Assembly (NCBI GenBank): GCA_003445795.1
Contig: DMCN01000025.1
Location: 1-6,829, forward strand
DNA: 6,829 nt
Origin: Gallionellaceae bacterium
GTDB lineage: Bacteria; Pseudomonadota; Gammaproteobacteria; Burkholderiales; Gallionellaceae
Reading direction: 5' to 3'
The position numbers were made by a program, and so were the translations under genes. The notes under the pieces were generated by a model. The model was not told the origin of the DNA, made no database searches, and saw only the letters and a program-made list of their open reading frames with translations. Numbering within the stretch: position 1 is the stretch's first letter; each line of letters starts with the position of its first letter. Shown in pieces: positions 1 to 5,396 of this stretch.

Positions 1-314
1 TTCGGGTCGCTCGCCCCGTACACCACGCGCGCGATGCGCGCATGCATGATCGCCCCGGCGCACATCATGCAAGGCTCCAACGTCACGAAAAGCTCGCAGC
101 CCGGCAGCCGATAGTTACCCAGCCGCTGCGCCGCATCGCGCAGCGCCATCATCTCGGCGTGCGCCGAAGGGTCGTGGCGCGAGATCGGCGCATTGAACCC
201 GCGCCCGACGATGGTCGCGCCGTCCACGATCACCGCGCCGACCGGCACCTCGCCGGCATCCTGCGCCTGGCGCGCCAGCTCCAGCGCGGCGCGCATATAT
301 TGTTCGTCAGTCAT
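1..314 (-). CDS. tadA: tRNA-specific adenosine deaminase TadA (3' end cut by window edge)
   Basis: This gene encodes the cytoplasmic zinc enzyme that deaminates A34 to inosine in the anticodon of tRNA-Arg(ACG). The visible 104 residues start MTDEQYMRAALELA. The zinc and catalytic site is intact: the HAE motif is at residues 52-54 (His52 zinc ligand, Glu54 proton shuttle) and PCMMC at 81-85 (Cys82 and Cys85 zinc ligands). The context LFVTLEPCMMCAGAI is typical of TadA rather than of cytidine or guanine deaminases. The family is usually about 150-170 residues, so roughly the last third lies beyond position 1. The start is the ATG at 314-312; only a weak GATGAG-like ribosome site precedes it. 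It stands 195 nt after the EAL/HDOD gene, and a two-hairpin repeat lies in that gap, so its leader may be structured. The identification is firm; the leader interpretation is inference. Confidence 0.95.
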   Translation of the reverse strand, partial: MTDEQYMRAALELARQAQDAGEVPVGAVIVDGATIVGRGFNAPISRHDPSAHAEMMALRDAAQRLGNYRLPGCELFVTLEPCMMCAGAIMHARIARVVYGASDP

Positions 315-350
315 ATCTCATCTATCCAATGGGCTGAGCGTGAGCTGTTT

Positions 351-404
351 GGGCTTTAGGCCCTTACAGCCACGGCCTACCCCTTGCGGGTACGGCACGA
401 ACGG
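351..404 (-). repeat. Two-hairpin interspersed repeat, copy 1
   Basis: This element is shared with 3986-4040. Over 364-404 versus 4000-4040 the two copies match at 34 of 41 positions by my count, without gaps. Read on the plus strand it has a first hairpin GGGC-TTTAG-GCCC (351-363), a conserved linker CAGCCACGGCC (367-377), a second hairpin TACCC-CTTGC-GGGTA (378-392), and a conserved tail GCACGAACGG (395-404). The loop of the second hairpin reads GCAA on the minus strand, a GNRA-type loop, which suggests the functional RNA is in the same sense as the genes. The copy lies between the EAL/HDOD gene and tadA, in the tadA leader. The strand is inferred from the loop. Confidence 0.7.
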
Positions 405-435
405 ATGATTTGCTGATTTACAAAAAACCCGTTCG
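398..435. repeat. Inverted repeat CGAACGG / CCGTTCG beside repeat copy 1
   Basis: CGAACGG at 398-404, the tail of the two-hairpin repeat, is the exact reverse complement of CCGTTCG at 429-435, with 24 nt between. On the minus strand a run of six T lies inside the loop and not after the stem, so this is not a normal intrinsic terminator. The partner arm is not found at the same distance from repeat copy 2, so it may be chance or specific to this leader. Confidence 0.3.
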
Positions 436-479
436 CCCCGACATTTTCTGCTTCGTTCAGATGTATCCGCACAAATGAT

Positions 480-509
480 CCGGCTTGGATTGCGATCCCT
501 GACCGCCGG
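480..509 (-). terminator. Imperfect hairpin directly after the EAL/HDOD stop codon
   Basis: CCGGC (480-484) pairs with GCCGG (505-509), and inside it GGAT (487-490) pairs with ATCC (495-498) around a TGCG loop. The element begins at the base after the TAG stop (512-510). No T-run follows on the minus strand, so it may be a 3'-end stabilising hairpin or a weak or Rho-assisted terminator rather than a classical intrinsic one. Confidence 0.3.
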
Positions 510-1880
510 CTAGTTCTTGTTCACCATCGCGATCAGCTGCGCCCAACCCAATGCCTCGATCATCGTACCGACCACCAGTGGAGCATCCACACCACAGCTA
601 GTTGCAGCGGCAGCCATATCCCCGCCTTGCGATTCGGCGGCGATCGCCAGCGTCAGCGCGTCATGCATCGCGCCCGGCTCACCTCGGAGTGCTGACGCGA
701 CGGCTGCCGGCAGCGCCACCTGTTTCAGCACATCATCCTGAGACTGTCCCAGCATCACGCTCATCAGCGAGAACAGGCCGGTCAGAAAAAGCTGGTCGGC
801 ACTGGCCGGAATGCGCCCTTTACCGGCCAGCATCTCCATGAAGCGCGCGCGTGTCAGCGCCTGGTCGGTCAGCACGTTCTCGTGATAGCCGGGCTTCTTG
901 CTGTCGAACAGCAGCAATGACAGCCAGCGGTAGAAACGGTCACGCCCCAGGATCATCAGTGCCTGCTGTATCTCGTCGATCTTCTGCATCAGACCGATGC
1001 CGGGAGAATTGATATAACGCAGCAGCTTGAAGGTCAGGATGGGATCGGTGCGCAGGCATTCGGCGATGGCCTCGAACTCGGCACCGGCCCGAATCAACTC
1101 CAGCGCCTGGAAAACCTGGATGTGATTGACCTCGCTCTTCGCCGGTTGCCAGTTCTCGCGGCTGGAGACGAACGGCCCCATGAAGAAATCGAAGCGCCGC
1201 TCGAAGCAGTAATGAAAGTCGTCAGCCGTCTGCAACCTGCTCGCGATCAACTTCTGCTCTTTATTGGCCGCGCGAAACCCGGCGATCATCTCTTTCAGTT
1301 GCAGGCCGTCGAGCGCGGCAGGATCGATCTCGATGAAATCGGCCTTGCCCAGGAACTCGGCATACTCGGGGCGCGGCTGGTTGATCGACCAGCCCTGCCT
1401 GAAGCCAAGCGCCGCGACATGCGCCAGGCTGGCGCGCATCGCCACGACGTCCACCTCGGCAATGGGCCGCGGCGTGATCATGACCACCATGTTGGGATTG
1501 GCCAGTGCCTCTAGTTGCGGGATCGTCAGCGACTCCACCGACAGCCGGATGAACGCATTGCGCTCTCCCAGCAATGTCGACACACCGAGCGGCGCCAGAT
1601 TATTCAGCATCGCCTCGTCGTACACACGCCGGATCAGCGCGCTCTTGTCCATCATGCGGGCCTGCACCCCCTGCCCCAGGGCGAACTCGTACCCGGCGAT
1701 GCGCTCGTTGCGGTCCAGGATCGCCTCGCGACAGATGAAAGACGAATGCCCGCTCTCCCCGGGCGAAGCCGACTGGGCTGGCTTCAATGGTGCCACCTCG
1801 TTCAACTGCTGAAAGGAAGCCCGGGGTGAAGCTTCCTCCTTATGCGCGCCTCCCAGCACGCGGCGTAGTGACTCAAACAT
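510..1880 (-). CDS. Degenerate EAL plus HDOD domain signalling protein (YuxH-like)
   Basis: This 456-residue protein has the layout of the YuxH-type EAL-HDOD family. Residues 1-45 are a low-complexity linker. Residues 47-240 are an EAL-like barrel, recognisable from ICREAILDRNERIAGYEF (49-66), DFIEIDPAALDG (181-192) and the FDFFMGPFVSS strand (230-240). Residues about 250-440 are an HDOD domain (FEAIAECLRTDPILTFKLLR, then INSPGIG at 290-296 and the QQALMILGRDRFYRWL helix). The EAL signature is absent (GYEF follows the first strand), and the usual catalytic lysine region reads LIASRLQT (211-218), so c-di-GMP hydrolysis is unlikely. HDOD domains lack the HD metal residues and are thought to act as scaffolds. 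The start is the ATG at 1880-1878, with AGGA 9 nt upstream. It lies 85 nt after the cyclic-nucleotide-fold gene with no clear terminator between, so the two are probably co-transcribed. The exact role is unknown. Confidence 0.88.
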   Translation of the reverse strand: MFESLRRVLGGAHKEEASPRASFQQLNEVAPLKPAQSASPGESGHSSFICREAILDRNERIAGYEFALGQGVQARMMDKSALIRRVYDEAMLNNLAPLGVSTLLGERNAFIRLSVESLTIPQLEALANPNMVVMITPRPIAEVDVVAMRASLAHVAALGFRQGWSINQPRPEYAEFLGKADFIEIDPAALDGLQLKEMIAGFRAANKEQKLIASRLQTADDFHYCFERRFDFFMGPFVSSRENWQPAKSEVNHIQVFQALELIRAGAEFEAIAECLRTDPILTFKLLRYINSPGIGLMQKIDEIQQALMILGRDRFYRWLSLLLFDSKKPGYHENVLTDQALTRARFMEMLAGKGRIPASADQLFLTGLFSLMSVMLGQSQDDVLKQVALPAAVASALRGEPGAMHDALTLAIAAESQGGDMAAAATSCGVDAPLVVGTMIEALGWAQLIAMVNKN

Positions 1881-1965
1881 TGATGGTTTTCCTGTGCGAG
1901 TTCTGTGTCACATCATGGATGTCGGCAAAGGATCTGATGCAGACGAGTCCCCTGTGTCTTAGCGA

Positions 1966-2451
1966 TCAATACCGACCTTGCGTCTTGTTGATGTAGTTCG
2001 CCAGTTCCTTGCTCTCCTGATTCATGCGGGAAAGATTGGCGTGGGTGACGCGGAACAGGGCGCGCATCACCTTGAAAGCCAGACGTGCATTATTGTCCAC
2101 GCAGGCATCGAAATCCGTCGGCGTCAGGGTATAGACCACAGAATCACCGACCGAACGCAACGTCGCCTTGCGCGGCGACTGTTCCACGAAGGCGCGGGTT
2201 CCGGCGCACTCCCCTGCCTTCATCAGATAAACCGGCTTATCCACCCCGCCGGCATCCAGGCTGGTGACACTGACCTTGCCCGAAGCCAAGATGAACAGGG
2301 TCTGATCGGCCTCGCCCTCCTTCACCAGCAACTCGCCATCCTTCAACTGACGGACCCCCAGCTTGCCGGCCAACAACTTCGCCTCTTCTTCCGTCAATTC
2401 CGGCCCCACCGATGAATTACGGACCTGCTTGTAATCTGCGACTGCGCTCAT
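1966..2451 (-). CDS. Single-domain cyclic-nucleotide-binding-fold (CNB) protein
   Basis: This is a 161-residue stand-alone CNB protein. Residues 18-120 form the beta-roll (GELLVKEGEADQTLFILASG at 39-58, with the strands after it). Residues 120-161 form a helical tail (LAFKVMRALFRVTHANLSRM). There is no helix-turn-helix, so it is not a Crp-type transcription factor. The phosphate-binding cassette is at 79-98. The arginine that contacts the cyclic phosphate is kept (PRKAT, Arg94), but the ribose-binding glutamate of Crp-type domains is replaced (AGTRAF, Thr85). Canonical cAMP or cGMP binding is therefore doubtful. The start ATG (2451-2449) has GAGGAG 7 nt upstream. A good promoter lies just ahead of it and the EAL/HDOD gene lies just behind, suggesting a joint regulatory role, perhaps as a ligand-independent scaffold. 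The fold is certain; the function is not. Confidence 0.88.
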   Translation of the reverse strand: MSAVADYKQVRNSSVGPELTEEEAKLLAGKLGVRQLKDGELLVKEGEADQTLFILASGKVSVTSLDAGGVDKPVYLMKAGECAGTRAFVEQSPRKATLRSVGDSVVYTLTPTDFDACVDNNARLAFKVMRALFRVTHANLSRMNQESKELANYINKTQGRY

Positions 2452-2494
2452 TGCCCAACTCCTCTATTTTTATTGGTGAAAAATTGCTCGCGGC

Positions 2495-2523
2495 AGTATC
2501 AGCCAACAAGGACCTATTGCCAA
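2495..2523 (-). promoter_or_regulatory. Sigma70-type promoter for the CNB gene
   Basis: On the minus strand TTGGCA (2523-2518; 5 of 6 to the -35 consensus) and GATACT (2500-2495; 4 of 6 to the -10 consensus) are separated by exactly 17 nt. Transcription would start near 2488 and give a leader of about 37 nt carrying the GAGGAG ribosome site. It implies that the CNB and EAL/HDOD genes form a unit separate from rsgA. Confidence 0.55.
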
Positions 2524-2543
2524 TCCCCCGTTAGCGTTATCTC

Positions 2544-3593
2544 CTACCGCTTCCCCTTCAAAACCGACTTCACCATCTTGCCGAATTCCTTATCCTTCCT
2601 GCGCTTGTCCACATACGACATCTCGTTGAAGTCGGACTCGGCCTTGAGCTTCAGGTAACTCTGGTAATGCTCAGGATTCAATTCGCCGCTGTCGATGGCC
2701 TGGCGGATCGCGCAGCCCGGCTCGTTGTTGTGGCTGCAATCGGCGAAACGGCAACTTGCAGCAAGCACCGTGATATCGGCAAAGCTGTCGTCCAGCCCTT
2801 CGCCCGCGCTCAGGATGCCCAGCTCGCGCATCCCCGGCATGTCGATCAGCAGGCCGCCGTTGTCGAGCGTTACCAGGTGGCGGCGCGTAGTGGTGTGCCT
2901 GCCCTCACCAGTGCCGCTGACGGCCGCAGTCTCCAGCGCGTCGCGGCCCAGCAGATGGTTGATCAGCGTCGTCTTGCCCACACCCGAAGATCCGAGCAGG
3001 CAATAGGTCTTGCCCGGCAGAACCAAGCTTTTCACCTCCTCCACGCCCACGCCCGTCATGCTGCAGAGCGTGAAGATGCGCGCCGTGATGCCTGCCGCGC
3101 GGATATTGGCAACCATGCGCGCCAGCTCATCCGCGCTGACCAGATCGGTCTTGGTCAGCAGCAATACCGGTGCTATATGCCCCTCGTTGACCATCACCAG
3201 ATAGCGCTCCAGCCTGCGCACGTTGAAATCGAAATGGCACGACTGCACGATGAACGCCACATCGATGTTCGCCGCGATCATCTGAAAATCGATGTTCTTG
3301 CCGGGAGACTTGCGCCGCAGGAAAGACCTGCGCGGCAGCAGATCGTGGATGGTCGCGTGCGAATCCGCATCGTGATACTCCGCGCACACCCAATCGCCCA
3401 CGCAGGGCATATCGACGGAAGATGCGGCGTTGTGGAGAAACTTGCCCGTCAGCTCGGCAGGCACTTCTCCCAGCTCATCGCGCACGACATAGCGCCCGCG
3501 ATCGACAGCCGTCACGCGGGCAAGGCGCTGCCCTGCGCCGCATCTTGCCTGTGCTGCCAGTTCGCTATCCAGACCGAGTTCAGTCAACTCCAT
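2544..3593 (-). CDS. rsgA: Ribosome small subunit-dependent GTPase RsgA
   Basis: This is a circularly permuted GTPase that acts late in 30S subunit maturation in the cytoplasm. The permuted order is clear: G4 TKTD (147-150), G5 region CSMTG (177-181), G1 P-loop GSSGVGKT (201-208), G2 GTGEGRHTT (227-235), then G3 DMPG (251-254). An N-terminal OB-fold occupies about residues 22-90, and the C-terminal zinc knuckle has Cys281, Cys286, His288 and Cys294. The lysine-rich tail (VDKRRKDKEFGKM and onwards) fits rRNA contact. At 349 residues it is full length for the family. The start ATG at 3593-3591 is preceded by AAGGA and a closer CAGG. A strong hairpin ends only 28 nt before the start codon, behind a 24-codon ORF, so there is little room for a private promoter. 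rsgA may be read through from upstream and controlled by that hairpin. Confidence 0.96.
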   Translation of the reverse strand: MELTELGLDSELAAQARCGAGQRLARVTAVDRGRYVVRDELGEVPAELTGKFLHNAASSVDMPCVGDWVCAEYHDADSHATIHDLLPRRSFLRRKSPGKNIDFQMIAANIDVAFIVQSCHFDFNVRRLERYLVMVNEGHIAPVLLLTKTDLVSADELARMVANIRAAGITARIFTLCSMTGVGVEEVKSLVLPGKTYCLLGSSGVGKTTLINHLLGRDALETAAVSGTGEGRHTTTRRHLVTLDNGGLLIDMPGMRELGILSAGEGLDDSFADITVLAASCRFADCSHNNEPGCAIRQAIDSGELNPEHYQSYLKLKAESDFNEMSYVDKRRKDKEFGKMVKSVLKGKR

Positions 3594-3621
3594 GACAAAC
3601 CTGTTCCTTATTCACAAAAGA

Positions 3622-3643
3622 ACATCGCCCTTGCGGGCGATGT
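3622..3643 (-). terminator. GCAA-capped 9-bp hairpin just upstream of rsgA (terminator or attenuator)
   Basis: ACATCGCCC (3622-3630) pairs perfectly with GGGCGATGT (3635-3643). Read on the minus strand the loop is GCAA, a stable GNRA tetraloop, and the stem is followed by TCTTTTG, a short T-tract. The plus strand has no T-tract after the stem. A further 5-bp stem, TTCAC (3611-3615) with GTGAA (3644-3648), would extend the structure and bulge out the T-tract, ending close to the rsgA ribosome site. It could terminate the small-ORF transcript or attenuate rsgA. Confidence 0.65.
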
Positions 3644-3667
3644 GTGAAAACTCTTGAAATAACGGGA

Positions 3668-3705
3668 CCAAGCCCCCGATCACTTCCCTGCCGGTACCGG
3701 CTTGG
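3668..3705 (-). other. 7-bp inverted repeat spanning the small ORF's stop codon
   Basis: CCAAGCC (3668-3674) is the exact complement of GGCTTGG (3699-3705), with a 24-nt loop that holds the TGA stop (3682-3680). Inside it, the perfect palindrome CCGGTACCGG (3691-3700) overlaps one arm, so two RNA folds would compete. A ribosome at the end of the small ORF would cover the arm inside the coding region. This is a plausible leader-RNA element; the role is inference. Confidence 0.35.
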
Positions 3706-3754
3706 GTTGCGGTTTCTTGCCCTTTGATTCTTTTTTCTTGTCTTTGCTGCCCAT
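3680..3754 (-). CDS. 24-residue lysine-rich small protein or leader peptide
   Basis: This short ORF encodes 24 residues beginning MGSKDKKKESKGKKPQPKPV and ending PAGK before TGA. It has a convincing ribosome site, CGGGAGA, about 7 nt before the ATG at 3754-3752. Nine of the 24 residues are lysine, and the second half is proline-rich, so the product would be very basic and disordered, with no signal or membrane segment. It is followed at 36 nt by a strong hairpin and then by rsgA. It could be a real small protein, for example a nucleic-acid- or ribosome-associated one, or a leader peptide controlling rsgA. I do not recognise a named family. Longer ORFs in the other frames here lack a comparable ribosome site. 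The coding call rests on the ribosome site, the hairpin and the composition, not on homology. Confidence 0.5.
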   Translation of the reverse strand: MGSKDKKKESKGKKPQPKPVPAGK

Positions 3755-3984
3755 GATGATATCTCCCGGTTATTGACGACTGTGACCAACTGTAAACGAT
3801 TCTACTACACCAACTTTGCTTCACGTCAGGGAGCTCTAATAATTCGATTCAAACGGTCAGCTTTTGTTGGATGCATTGGATTGGACGCATAGTAGTAAAT
3901 AGCACGTACGGACGCAATCGACCTTCAGGGAGTCGGCTTGGTTACACACAGCGGGGTGATTCAAACGTAGCAGTGATCGCATTT
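3755..3984. other. Gene-free, AT-richer gap
   Basis: I see no convincing gene or RNA gene here. The stretch is more AT-rich than its neighbours. A weak candidate promoter for the small ORF is CTGACG (3829-3824) and TAGAAT (3804-3799) on the minus strand, but its 19-nt spacing is poor. The 10-mer GATTCAAACG occurs twice, at 3846-3855 and 3958-3967. The repeat copy 2 follows at 3986. Confidence 0.4.
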
Positions 3985-3985
3985 C

Positions 3986-4040
3986 GGGGCGAGCGCCCCT
4001 TGCAGCCACGGCCACCCCCTTGCGGGGGGAGCACGAACGG
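3986..4040 (-). repeat. Two-hairpin interspersed repeat, copy 2
   Basis: This is the partner of 351-404. Read on the plus strand: hairpin GGGGC-GAGC-GCCCC (3986-3999), linker CAGCCACGGCC (4003-4013), hairpin CCCCC-TTGC-GGGGG (4015-4028), tail GCACGAACGG (4031-4040). Both stems differ in sequence from copy 1 but still pair, while the single-stranded linker and tail are identical, as expected of a structured element. On the minus strand the second hairpin has a perfect GCAA tetraloop. The element begins 8 nt after the stop codon of the HU-TM-LysM gene, so it would sit in that gene's 3' untranslated region. No T-run follows it. Confidence 0.7.
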
Positions 4041-4048
4041 CATCATGC

Positions 4049-4885
4049 TCATTGCATGCCGGATAATTCCAGAGACAAGCGACCCGCGACCCTCCCATAG
4101 GCTGCGGCTCGTGGATTGCCGAGTTTCCGGTAATCGTCGGCCGCTATCTGGTAGCCGTTCGTTTTCAGGCGGAAATCAGCGACACTGGGGTTGTTCACGC
4201 TACCGGCCAGAGCGGGTATCCGCAGTGTGATGCCGCTATCGATCAGTTCCGGATCATGGTGGGGCAACTCTGGTCTGTTCTCCGCATAGATGATCGGCCA
4301 CCAGGCGGAATCGCCCAATCTGGTCTCGGCGATCCCCCACAAGGTATCGCCGGGCGACACGACAACCCCCGTCGTCGCAGCTACCGACAAGTTGGATTCC
4401 GGTTCTACGGGAGCGGCGGAAACGGTTGCGGGAGGAACCAGAGACGCATCCTGAGTGGGCACCCCGCTCTTTGAACTGATGCCAAGCGCGATCAGCAGCA
4501 ATGCCAGCAGCACCAGCAAGATCCAAACGCCGGTCCTGGTACGCCAGGCTGTCTTGTCCGGAGTGAGTTCCCTGATCCGCAACTGATTGAAAGGCGCGTT
4601 CACGGCAAGACGCAATGCGTTGTAGGCGCGGAAGTGGACACGCGAGTGCGCGGGGATCGTCAGCGGTGCACCTGAGTTGGGATCGTGCCCTGCCTGCTCC
4701 TCGACATGGGTCGTATGGAAACGGCCAAAGTGATACAGATGAATGTCGCCGCCCGCTTCCAATTCCTCGCTCATGGTCTTCGCGAATTGGTGGATATAGG
4801 TGTCTGCTTCGGCACTGCTCACCTTGGCACGCGCGGCCACCAGTTCCGCAAAGTCGTGGAGCGTTATCTTGTTGTCGTCGCTCAT
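4049..4885 (-). CDS. Membrane-anchored HU/IHF-like protein with periplasmic LysM domain
   Basis: The 278 residues fall into four parts. Residues 5-96 resemble the HU/IHF DNA-bending fold: two N-terminal helices, the strand IHLYHFGRFHT (48-58), a beta-arm with HDPNSG (67-72) whose Pro69 matches the DNA-intercalating proline, and the closing RVHFRAYNALRLAVN (82-96). Residues 119-136 are one hydrophobic membrane segment, preceded by the basic stretch WRTRTG. A Pro/Ala/Ser-rich linker follows (about 140-172). Residues 174-224 are a LysM domain (VSPGDTLWGIAE, WWPIIYAENRPEL, ITLRIP), which generally binds peptidoglycan, and a 54-residue tail ends the protein. By the positive-inside rule the HU part is cytoplasmic and LysM periplasmic. 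The start overlaps the upstream HU-like gene by ATGA, implying coupled translation. The domains are clear by eye; the idea that it tethers DNA to the wall is inference. Confidence 0.85.
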   Translation of the reverse strand: MSDDNKITLHDFAELVAARAKVSSAEADTYIHQFAKTMSEELEAGGDIHLYHFGRFHTTHVEEQAGHDPNSGAPLTIPAHSRVHFRAYNALRLAVNAPFNQLRIRELTPDKTAWRTRTGVWILLVLLALLLIALGISSKSGVPTQDASLVPPATVSAAPVEPESNLSVAATTGVVVSPGDTLWGIAETRLGDSAWWPIIYAENRPELPHHDPELIDSGITLRIPALAGSVNNPSVADFRLKTNGYQIAADDYRKLGNPRAAAYGRVAGRLSLELSGMQ

Positions 4886-5187
4886 GTCGGCACACCTGCT
4901 TCGTCCGATTCGATATCGTAAACTTCATCGCGCAACAACGAGCCCGTGCGAAACACGGGGACGCGCCGTTTCGGGAAGATCGCAAAGTCATGGCTGACCG
5001 GCCGATAACCGCGGTGCTCCTCGTACGTCGCCGTGTCGAAGGTGCCAAGGTGCGGGATGGTCACCGCGTGTCCGACCCGCAGCAGGTCACGAATCTCCCG
5101 CAGTGTCGCCTTCAGCAAGCGCTGCGACGAAGCGTTGGATATGGCCAACTCCTTTGCGACTTTTTCAACAAGCTCAGATTGATCCAT
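4882..5187 (-). CDS. Small HU/IHF-like DNA-binding protein
   Basis: This 101-residue protein has the HU/IHF layout. Residues 2-38 are the helical dimer part (MDQSELVEKVAKELAIS, then ATLREIRDLLRVG). The strand AVTIPHLGTFDTATYEE (41-57) matches the conserved GFGTF region. A beta-arm carries GYRP (60-63), with Pro63 in the place of the intercalating proline, followed by FPKRRVPVFRTGSLLRDEV (71-89). The acidic tail DIESDEAGVPT extends slightly past the usual end near 90-95 residues. It is diverged from housekeeping HU: the GRNPxTG tip is altered. The start ATG (5187-5185) has GGAG 5 nt upstream. Its stop overlaps the start of the membrane HU-LysM gene, so the two are probably made together and may form a heterodimer, as IHF alpha and beta do; that pairing is inference. 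Confidence 0.85.
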   Translation of the reverse strand: MDQSELVEKVAKELAISNASSQRLLKATLREIRDLLRVGHAVTIPHLGTFDTATYEEHRGYRPVSHDFAIFPKRRVPVFRTGSLLRDEVYDIESDEAGVPT

Positions 5188-5217
5188 GGGGGCTCCATAA
5201 CAGTCGTCTCATTAGGG

Positions 5218-5262
5218 GGAACCTTATTGGAACCTGTCGTTTGTATCCGTGCGCTATCGCAC
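5218..5262 (-). promoter_or_regulatory. Candidate control region upstream of the HU operon
   Basis: GGAACC is repeated at 5218-5223 and 5229-5234, exactly one helical turn (11 bp) apart, which is a common arrangement for protein binding. Just beyond is the inverted repeat GTGCG-CTAT-CGCAC (5249-5262). Both lie 30-75 nt upstream of the first HU-like start codon. I found no convincing -35/-10 pair, so the promoter itself is not assigned. Confidence 0.3.
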
Positions 5263-5340
5263 ACTGATCACCCGCTTATCTTGCAGGCAGGTATCGCGAA
5301 GGCGTGCAGTTGCGCACGGGTTGAACAGGTGTTTGTGGAA

Positions 5341-5354
5341 GCAGAGAGCTCTGC
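5341..5354. terminator. Short palindrome in the ackA downstream gap
   Basis: GCAGAGAGCTCTGC is a 14-nt palindrome-like hairpin, 43 nt past the ackA stop codon. On the minus strand only TTCC follows, so as an intrinsic terminator it is weak. No better terminator is visible between ackA and the HU operon, so some read-through cannot be excluded. Confidence 0.2.
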
Positions 5355-5396
5355 CGTCAGGTCAATATGGAAAGAGGCAGATCGGGAACCTTCAGT

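Noticed and set aside
193..408. A plus-strand frame whose C-terminus (PLQPRPTPCG...) resembles that of a frame at 3871-4230 (PLQPRPPPCG...)
   Set aside because: The shared peptide is only the translation of the two repeat copies. The differences between copies preserve stem pairing and also change residues, so a structural repeat explains it better than a peptide.
398..435. Intrinsic terminator using the TTTTTT run near 422-427
   Set aside because: The T-run is inside the loop of the inverted repeat on the minus strand, and no stable stem directly precedes it.
2667..3647. A 326-codon open frame on the plus strand
   Set aside because: It is antisense to rsgA, whose GTPase and zinc motifs are unmistakable. 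The plus-strand product is Arg/His/Ala-rich without domains, as expected of a GC-rich shadow frame.
3580..3824. Two roughly 70-codon minus-strand frames overlapping the small ORF
   Set aside because: They run through the hairpin and, in one case, into rsgA. They lack a good ribosome site and have mixed, domain-free composition; the 24-codon frame fits the local signals better.
3900..3985. Possible tRNA or tRNA fragment (GATTCAAACG resembling a T-loop)
   Set aside because: No acceptor or anticodon stem could be formed around it, and the T-arm pairing is absent.
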